A DNA stretch of 64,000 bases, taken from the IMG/VR virus record IMGVR_UViG_3300025646_000015, positions 37,269 through 101,268 of that record, one strand, 5' to 3'. Under the pieces are notes generated by a model that did not search any database, was not told the origin of the DNA, and saw only the letters and a program-made list of their open reading frames with translations. The DNA is from a virus. Both the position numbers and the translations under genes were made by a program. Positions 58,019-64,000 of this stretch are shown here, one piece after another (within the stretch, counting starts at the first letter, position 1; every line of letters begins with the position of its first letter).

Positions 58019-59647
58019 TTAATAGGATTCGCGGCAAGTAACATCTTCCCACCCATGTGGGCTTACACCGCCCTGTTGATGATTAGCGATACAACAAGCC
58101 TCCCAACTATCGTAGCATTCAGTTCCTCCACCCAATAGCCTTCCATAATTATCATAAAGTGGTTGGCCGCAATATGAGTACCAAAGAGACTGATCAAGCA
58201 CTAGGCAATTAAGTCTAAGATTGGCATCATTGGTAAGATTGTCGTTCCATGGGTTTAGTTCATATTTCTGGCCCACTGGCTCTGGACCAGAGAAAAGGTT
58301 TTCCCAGCTATATTCGCCAGCTGCTCTTTCGTTTCCTGTCTCGCTGACATAACCACCTCCAGTGTCCGAGCAAGCGTCAGTGGTAATATCGCAGGTATTG
58401 TCGCACTCTGCCCATATTTCAAAACACATTTCGCTACTGCAAGTGCAGCTATGGCCATCATAAATACTAGTCGATGCGGTGCCCCCCGCTTCAAAAGTTG
58501 CTGTCCCACATACTTTTTCTGAAGCAGGTTTCTCCCAACTAACCCCATGCGAACTTCTACCTGGAATATAAAATTTTGTATTAGCACTGGAAGTATTGCC
58601 ACTTGAGGGGCTAGAAGAGAATGATAAATTAGGGTTAATTAATGGAGCATCAATAGCATTAAATCCTGGTAATTGATTTAATCTATTTTCTCGAGCTTCC
58701 TCCAGGAGTCTCGTACTGGGAGGAACTTTCTTGTCAACTCTAAAATTAGCAGGGTTTTGTTTATTTAATGTAGCTATAGAATCTAAATCAAGCCCTCTTC
58801 CGTGACTATACATGCCAAGCTCATCATCTATTAATGTAATTTTAGTTTTTCTAAATGTTTGCAGTTGTTGAGTTTTTCCAGTGTTAGGACTTCGAGATTT
58901 TAAAGTTGCTACACCATTTTCGTCTAGTTCCCAGAAATTATCTTTACCTTCGCCGACATTTGGGTTAAGAGATTCAACGAACTTAGATAAGGATATATTG
59001 CTAGCATGATTTGGAGTTCTATTGTCATGAACAAAATAAGGGTCGCCGCTATTAGCTTTTAATATTTCATCCTCTATAGGGCTAGTATAAAACACCTGTC
59101 TATTTAAAACCCCGTTTTTATTTATATAAATAGCACTTTTTGTGTTAATTGGATAACCTCTAAGAATTGTATAATTGCTTTCTAAATGTAGAATTTTTCT
59201 ATCTTCTTCTGGGGTTCCATCTAATGCAATAAATTCATTGTTTGAATTTACTTCGTAACCCTGAAGGAGGTAACAAAGCAATTTAACGAAAAATACTTCA
59301 CCCTCTTGGATATAGGAAACTTTAAAATTAGAGTTTTGTAAATTATAACCAGGCAACAATTCTATTTCGGCAAAGGTTTGGTGATCTACAGTGCCTTTGA
59401 AATTACTATCTGTTCCCAGAATTGCCCAGTGAATATTGTCTGGAGAGATATTATGATATTGAACATTTGGAGAAAAAACCAAGTCATGTTCTGAATCTCC
59501 AGTTTGTTCATTAAAATAAGTTTTGTAAATAGAATCGTCCATGAACCCATAAGGATCTTGACTGGTGTCAAATGATGGAGACAGTCTCCTTAGAACTGCA
59601 AGATCTAATGGACTAGGCCTGTTTACAAATTTTTTAATAGGTATCAT
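58019..59647 (-). CDS. Virion protein with Cys-rich C-terminus
   Basis: This 542-residue protein begins with the IPIKKFVNRPSPLDLAVLRRLS segment and has a beta-rich body (GYPINTKSAIYINKNGVLNRQVF). From about residue 378 it carries 13 Cys in about 165 residues (SCTCSSEMCFEIW, CDNTCDITTDACSD, ECYDSWEACCIANHQ, ending VTCRESY), likely disulfide-bonded outside the cell. It overlaps the preceding gene by 14 nt, so the two are coupled. It may be a receptor-binding or baseplate-tip protein. Confidence 0.55.
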   Translation of the reverse strand: MIPIKKFVNRPSPLDLAVLRRLSPSFDTSQDPYGFMDDSIYKTYFNEQTGDSEHDLVFSPNVQYHNISPDNIHWAILGTDSNFKGTVDHQTFAEIELLPGYNLQNSNFKVSYIQEGEVFFVKLLCYLLQGYEVNSNNEFIALDGTPEEDRKILHLESNYTILRGYPINTKSAIYINKNGVLNRQVFYTSPIEDEILKANSGDPYFVHDNRTPNHASNISLSKFVESLNPNVGEGKDNFWELDENGVATLKSRSPNTGKTQQLQTFRKTKITLIDDELGMYSHGRGLDLDSIATLNKQNPANFRVDKKVPPSTRLLEEARENRLNQLPGFNAIDAPLINPNLSFSSSPSSGNTSSANTKFYIPGRSSHGVSWEKPASEKVCGTATFEAGGTASTSIYDGHSCTCSSEMCFEIWAECDNTCDITTDACSDTGGGYVSETGNERAAGEYSWENLFSGPEPVGQKYELNPWNDNLTNDANLRLNCLVLDQSLWYSYCGQPLYDNYGRLLGGGTECYDSWEACCIANHQQGGVSPHGWEDVTCRESY

Positions 59648-61715
59648 AAATAACCTCCCATCCTTTATCGTTAATTAATCTGTTGATCGCAAAAAGTGTT
59701 TCATCATGAATATCATAAAGTTCTCCAGTAAACTCATCTCTATTAAGAAGATGTGTGGATAAGATGACTGGTTCCCCGTTATTTTGCGAAGTGTACATAT
59801 TCCCCCTGTTACCATTGCTGGAAAAAACTGGAGCTTCAGGTCCAGAACCTTGCCAGTTTTGATTACTAATATTTAAATAGCCATTTTTAGAAGAAACGGC
59901 TAATGCCGATTCTACCACTAAACTAATTCCTGTCATATTTAATTTGTTTCCAGCAACATTAATATATCTTAAACCTTTAATTGGAAAAATATTAGTCAAA
60001 GAAAGGTTTTTCGATTTTGTTTCTTTGTCTAAATGGCTAAATGCATCATCCCTTCCAACCAAGGTGTCAAATCCATCAAAATTTTCAAGTAAGTCTGCGT
60101 CATACATAGAAGTTAATGCTTCATTTGGCCTTTCTACCGTTATGTAACGAGACATGTTGAATTTTCCAGGTTCTGCTGTTTGTGTAAAAGCATAATTTCC
60201 ATATTCGTTTTTAACAGTAAATGGATGATGATTGTTCCATATATCTATTGAGCAATTAGAAATATCAAATTTTTCAAGATGAGGAAAATGAGAACGTCTA
60301 AAAATAAAATATTCTAAATTCGAATTGTTACTTAAATCTAGTTCGGTTACATTATGACATGAACCCTTAAAGGATTCGGGTATTCTGAAATATTTTAAAT
60401 CAGAATTGGTTATCTTAATTCCAGTCAAATTTCCATACTTGGTTCCGTGAAACAAATGTGGAGCACCGTATTCCCAGTATTCGTCTTGAGTATACCCTAA
60501 TGAATCAGAATTAATTGAGTAATAAAAACTATCGGGAGAAGGCATAAATAAATCTATATTTCTCTGGTTCGCTTCTGTTATTTTTGCGATTCCTGTTAAT
60601 GTAACTTCTGAATCCATGTGATCAAAATCTACAGCCCCAGAAAAAAGAAATTTTAAATTTTTATGATAGTCTATCAAGGTAGTACTTTTAACAAAAGAAA
60701 TTGTATTAGGCCCTGCAGTAAAACCAATTCCTGTTAAAAATTTAGAGCCAAGGTCATGATTCAAAAGTCCTGCTTTGGGGTCAAGTTCTGCATCTCTCAT
60801 AAAACCAGAACGAAAATCTAAATTTTTTACTAAACTTAAACTTTTCGAATGAAGATTGGTGTAGGAACCTGCTGTGATATTTTCATCATACAAATTAAAA
60901 GAGATGTCATAAGTGTGTAAAGGATCGCCGTAAGAATCGACTTTCCTATCCATATTTATTAATAAAAATTTCCCACTAAAAGAATAAGGTTGTGGCAAAT
61001 GATGTCTAATTGTATACATGGCTCGGTCACTTTCTGAACCATCATAACCAATTATCTCGCCACTGACCAAACTGGGATTGGATTGATCTGTAATATAAAA
61101 TTTTTCTGAAGATTTGTTTCCGAAAGAATTGGATTGAAGTATGTATGGCCCGAAATCAGGCCTTGCGATCATACCTCCTGTTGATACCCTGTAACCATTA
61201 TCACCAGAAATCAAATCTTCATCGATTGCAATTTGAACTTCCTCACATGTATGAAAGTATCTCAATTTCCTGGTTGTTTTTGTGCCTTCTACTGGATGAT
61301 CATATCCTATTCTATAATAACTATTAGATATATCTTCAAAGTGTTCTGTATCCAAATTTGTAGTAAAACTTATTGTGGCTGGAGGTTGAAGACCGAATAC
61401 TTGGTTTCCATTTTTATCTTTTTTTACCCTGTCTCTGGCAATTTTTAATGCATCGGGAGTTGGTTGAAATTTGTGAGGGTCTTTATGCTGAGTAGGGCTT
61501 TCAATATTAAATATATTTGTTTGTGTAAAATCTACATCATCGATCTCTAAACCCTGAGCCTTACTAAGTTTGTTAACATAATAAAGGGGGCGAGACTCTA
61601 TATCTCTTAACGTTGTAGGAATTCCAGTTTGGAAAGTAGGCATTGAATTATTTATGATACTTCTGCCTAATTTAAGCGCCCCTCCTCCTAGTTTGATATT
61701 TCTAGCATTTCCCAT
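59634..61715 (-). CDS. Large virion protein with leucine-rich repeats
   Basis: The start is MGNARNIKLGGGALKLG at 61715 (the frame opens at 61805 but that lies across the divergent gene start); 693 residues. Beta-rich N-terminal part, then leucine-rich-repeat-like turns at about 450-560 (LTGIKITNSDLKYFRI, VTELDLSNNSNLEYFIF, LEKFDISNCSIDIW) and again near 615 (LRYINVAGNKLNMTG). It probably belongs to the baseplate or tail-fibre network. It shares the divergent promoter region 61716-61772 with the plus-strand genes. Confidence 0.6.
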   Translation of the reverse strand: MGNARNIKLGGGALKLGRSIINNSMPTFQTGIPTTLRDIESRPLYYVNKLSKAQGLEIDDVDFTQTNIFNIESPTQHKDPHKFQPTPDALKIARDRVKKDKNGNQVFGLQPPATISFTTNLDTEHFEDISNSYYRIGYDHPVEGTKTTRKLRYFHTCEEVQIAIDEDLISGDNGYRVSTGGMIARPDFGPYILQSNSFGNKSSEKFYITDQSNPSLVSGEIIGYDGSESDRAMYTIRHHLPQPYSFSGKFLLINMDRKVDSYGDPLHTYDISFNLYDENITAGSYTNLHSKSLSLVKNLDFRSGFMRDAELDPKAGLLNHDLGSKFLTGIGFTAGPNTISFVKSTTLIDYHKNLKFLFSGAVDFDHMDSEVTLTGIAKITEANQRNIDLFMPSPDSFYYSINSDSLGYTQDEYWEYGAPHLFHGTKYGNLTGIKITNSDLKYFRIPESFKGSCHNVTELDLSNNSNLEYFIFRRSHFPHLEKFDISNCSIDIWNNHHPFTVKNEYGNYAFTQTAEPGKFNMSRYITVERPNEALTSMYDADLLENFDGFDTLVGRDDAFSHLDKETKSKNLSLTNIFPIKGLRYINVAGNKLNMTGISLVVESALAVSSKNGYLNISNQNWQGSGPEAPVFSSNGNRGNMYTSQNNGEPVILSTHLLNRDEFTGELYDIHDETLFAINRLINDKGWEVIYDTY

Positions 61716-61724
61716 ATCACTATA

Positions 61725-61731
61725 TATACAC
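61725..61731 (-). promoter_or_regulatory. GTGTATA start-proximal element
   Basis: Variant element ending 9 nt before ATG 61715. Confidence 0.35.
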
Positions 61732-61758
61732 ATAACATGTATTCTTTTCATTTTTAAT

Positions 61759-61765
61759 GTGTAAT
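61759..61765 (+). promoter_or_regulatory. GTGTAAT start-proximal element
   Basis: GTGTAAT ending 7 nt before the GTG start at 61773. Confidence 0.55.
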
Positions 61766-61772
61766 ATATTTT

Positions 61773-62945
61773 GTGGAAAGTTTGATTAAATATAACGCAG
61801 CTCAACTTTTTGTAAAGTCAGAAAGCGATCAAGAAATAAAACCAGTTTCTTTAGTTACAGATTTTAATTTTTCTTTTCAGATTCAAAGAGAATATATTGG
61901 ATCAGTAGGTTTTGAAGAAAAAATGCTGCCTGTGGTAAAAACGCCCGTTCCAACTTTCTCCTTCAGCTATTTTATATCTGATTTTGATAACGAAAAGTTG
62001 TTTGGGTTTATTACAAGAAATGAAGATTCGGTGCAAGAGAAAAAAGCCTTGTTTTCTAACTTTAGAAATTTAGACATATTCTTTTTATCTGAAGAAAATG
62101 GAATTTCTGACATGAATAAAATAAATAAGGATGATCTGACCGCTTGTTTTTTTACGGATGCATCTCTTGTTTCTTATAATTTAGAGGTTTTAAAAGCTGG
62201 AATAAAGGCAAATGTAGCCTTTGTTGCACAAAATATATCATTCCAAAAATTTAAGTCTTTAACAGATGGGTTAAATATTTCATTAGATGAAGAATCTAAG
62301 ATAACTACAATTAATAATGTAATCATTAATCCAAATCAAGGGCCAAACGATTCTCAAATAAACAAATTTATTGGAGGTTTTGAGTTAGATTTTTTTCAAG
62401 AAGCTCAAGTTTCATTAAATCTTCCGTACAAACAATTATTTGATTTTGGACAAATCTATCATAAAAGAGTATTGAGATATCCGATTGAAGGGCAAATTAA
62501 TATATCAGCAATAATAAATAAAAAAATTTATGGTGATATTTTAGATATATTTAAAAATGATAAAAAAAATAGTATTGTAATATATAATGGAAGAAAAGGA
62601 TGTCTTGATGACAATCAATTGATAGAGAATGAAGGAAGAGGGGGGATTTTAATAAAAGGAGCCCTTCTAAGCAAGCAGGACGCAACTTTATCAAATCAAA
62701 ATAGGGGATTCTTGAAAGCTAATATATCGTTAGATTTTGAAATTTATGAAGACTACGGAATGTGGATGTCAAAACATGTTCCAATAGGCGCAACATTTAT
62801 AACCGAAGATGTTTTAGAGTTTGATTTTATATTAGAAGGATCGGGGGAAGTTCAAGTTTTATCTGAGTCTGCATTAATAATCTTTAATACTATGAAACAA
62901 TTAGATGCAAACATATCGGATTTTAAAACAAATTTAAATTATTGA
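61773..62945 (+). CDS. Virion structural protein
   Basis: This 390-residue protein starts at GTG. Beta-rich, with repeated hydrophobic strands (VSLVTDFNFSFQIQREYIGSVGFEEK, FSFSYFISDFDNEKLFGF, LRYPIEGQINISAIINKKIYGDIL). It resembles tail or baseplate proteins but is not a recognised family. It has a GTGTAAT element upstream and is divergent from the leucine-rich protein. Confidence 0.5.
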   Translation: MESLIKYNAAQLFVKSESDQEIKPVSLVTDFNFSFQIQREYIGSVGFEEKMLPVVKTPVPTFSFSYFISDFDNEKLFGFITRNEDSVQEKKALFSNFRNLDIFFLSEENGISDMNKINKDDLTACFFTDASLVSYNLEVLKAGIKANVAFVAQNISFQKFKSLTDGLNISLDEESKITTINNVIINPNQGPNDSQINKFIGGFELDFFQEAQVSLNLPYKQLFDFGQIYHKRVLRYPIEGQINISAIINKKIYGDILDIFKNDKKNSIVIYNGRKGCLDDNQLIENEGRGGILIKGALLSKQDATLSNQNRGFLKANISLDFEIYEDYGMWMSKHVPIGATFITEDVLEFDFILEGSGEVQVLSESALIIFNTMKQLDANISDFKTNLNY

Positions 62946-62971
62946 TATTTAAATAATTTTAAAAACAAAAT

Positions 62972-62978
62972 GTGTAAT
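62972..62978 (+). promoter_or_regulatory. GTGTAAT start-proximal element
   Basis: GTGTAAT ending 7 nt before ATG 62986. Confidence 0.55.
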
Positions 62979-62985
62979 TAAATTT

Positions 62986-64000
62986 ATGGCCGAAAATAAA
63001 CAAAAAATTTCAGATTTACAAAGTATACAATTGCCTCCGCAAGATGATGATTTTTTGGTTTTGGCTAGATCTGAAATTGCTAATTACAAAATTAGGTATG
63101 AAGACTTCTCTAGAATGTATTCTGGTTTATTCTTGGGGGTAAAACCTGGGATTAATAATTTAATCAACGACAATTCTCAAGTAAATTATATTATAGAGAA
63201 AGGTGTAAAATTTGAACAAAAAACAGAGTTTGATTTGCCAATAAGTGGAAATCTATCAGGGACAGCTAGGTATACTCAAGATGCCGTTTATATAACTGGA
63301 GATCAACAAATCGATGGAGTCAAAACATTTAAAAATTATTTGGTCGGAAATTTATCTGGAGAAGCAACTTCTGTAAGAAGTGGCGTTTATGTAAGTGGAG
63401 ATCAAACAATTAGTGGGATAATAAATTTTGCAGATGGAATTACTATTAACGGAGAACCTTTTGATGCAGATATAGATCCAGATGAGGTTTTAACAATAAC
63501 TGGATTAGAGCAAGTCGTAACTGGATCGAAAATATTTTATAATTTCTTAATACCATCTGGAGGAATAACAACTACTGGGGACAGCGACTCACTGGTAATA
63601 CACAGCAAGAATTCAAGTTATGATATAATACCCACAGGCTCTTTGGTTTTAGATTTTGAAAGTGGAGTATATATAACTGGTTCAAATTTGGAAATAGAGA
63701 AAGATTTAAATGTAAACGGAGATTTAAATGCAAAAAGAGCTGGTATAAATACAACTACAGGTGTGGGAGCAATTTTGTCTAAATCTGGAGGGATGATTCT
63801 TACAGACGGTAGAGATCCTGCAGGATTTTCAGTGCCAGACGAATCCCTTACTTTCGCTTTTCAAAGCGGAGTATACATTACTGGAAGCGACCTAAATATA
63901 GAAAACGATCTGTATGTAGGAGGAACTTTGCGTGCAGATAACTTTGAAGCTGTCGACACTTTAGTCGGTGAATCTGGAGGAATGATTCTTACAGATGGTA
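62986..64000 (+). CDS. Tail-fibre-like protein, partial at the window end
   Basis: This frame is open for 338 codons and runs past the window edge, so its C-terminus is unseen. It begins MAENKQKISDLQSIQLPPQDDDFLVLARSEIANYKI. Repeats of the TGDQ..SG type follow (YITGDQQIDGVKTFKNYL, SGVYVSGDQTISGIINF, SGVYITGSNLEIEKDL, SGVYITGSDLNIENDL), a beta-helical fibre motif common in marine phages. GGMILTDGRD recurs near residue 270 and 330. Confidence 0.75.
   Translation, partial: MAENKQKISDLQSIQLPPQDDDFLVLARSEIANYKIRYEDFSRMYSGLFLGVKPGINNLINDNSQVNYIIEKGVKFEQKTEFDLPISGNLSGTARYTQDAVYITGDQQIDGVKTFKNYLVGNLSGEATSVRSGVYVSGDQTISGIINFADGITINGEPFDADIDPDEVLTITGLEQVVTGSKIFYNFLIPSGGITTTGDSDSLVIHSKNSSYDIIPTGSLVLDFESGVYITGSNLEIEKDLNVNGDLNAKRAGINTTTGVGAILSKSGGMILTDGRDPAGFSVPDESLTFAFQSGVYITGSDLNIENDLYVGGTLRADNFEAVDTLVGESGGMILTDG

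Overview
The window is 64 kb of strongly AT-rich DNA from the genome of a large tailed bacteriophage, probably marine. The evidence is long head-to-tail operons with ATGA-type start/stop overlaps and almost no non-coding DNA, a phage replication and recombination set, virion genes with fibre motifs (RILLRRGT, TGDQ..SG repeats), and conserved proteins of a kind I associate with marine phages. Most genes lie on the minus strand. Plus-strand exceptions are 535-1368, 13986-14462, 20493-20989 and everything after 61773. No integrase, CRISPR array, insertion sequence or complete tRNA was seen. The host cannot be named. It appears to use ordinary sigma70 promoters, because several TTGAC(A/T)-17-TATAAT-like promoters are present.

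Region 1 (1-25.3 kb) is an accessory region dominated by glycan chemistry. It holds about ten glycosyltransferase-like genes (three resembling fucosyltransferases), three FkbM-type methyltransferases, another class I methyltransferase, two sulfotransferases and an RmlD-like sugar reductase. Interspersed are an HNH endonuclease, two sigma-factor-like genes, a C5 cytosine methyltransferase, Hsp20, a one-piece tmRNA with an unusually long 34-residue tag, and a protein resembling the N-degron aminoacyl-transferases (Bpt/ATE). GDP-mannose dehydratase and GDP-fucose synthase at 55.9-57.9 kb supply the sugar nucleotide that the fucosyltransferase-like enzymes would need.

Region 2 (25.3-46 kb) is replication, recombination and nucleotide metabolism. 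It holds a possible SSB-like protein with an acidic EEDPF tail, a ClpC-type unfoldase with a ClpP-docking VGF loop, a C-family DNA polymerase split in two (polymerase body at 28.9-31.5 kb; degenerate PHP domain at 33.0-33.8 kb), and a GMP reductase and a DnaQ-like exonuclease lodged between the halves. A Cas4/RecB-like four-cysteine nuclease, DnaG-type primase, DnaB helicase, a small nuclease, RecA/UvsX and class I ribonucleotide reductase beta follow. The beta subunit has Val at the radical-tyrosine position, which points to class Ic. The alpha subunit is at 53.4-55.8 kb.

Region 3 (35-38 kb and 46-64 kb) is mainly virion and lysis. It includes structural proteins, a large fibre with a sialate-esterase-like SGNH domain and two concanavalin-like lectin domains, two further lectin-domain proteins sharing the same C-terminal AHKWGL...HPYKN signature, a holin-like membrane protein, a leucine-rich structural protein and a cysteine-rich structural protein.

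Two promoter classes can be read by eye. One is sigma70-like, in front of metabolic, accessory and tmRNA genes. The other is a GTGTAAT element ending 7-10 nt before the start codon, found mainly in front of virion genes, and is a candidate late-promoter element. The most interesting themes are a dispersed protein-tagging and degradation kit (tmRNA, Bpt/ATE-like transferase, ClpC, Hsp20), the split polymerase, the class Ic reductase and a phage-borne glycan-building cassette.
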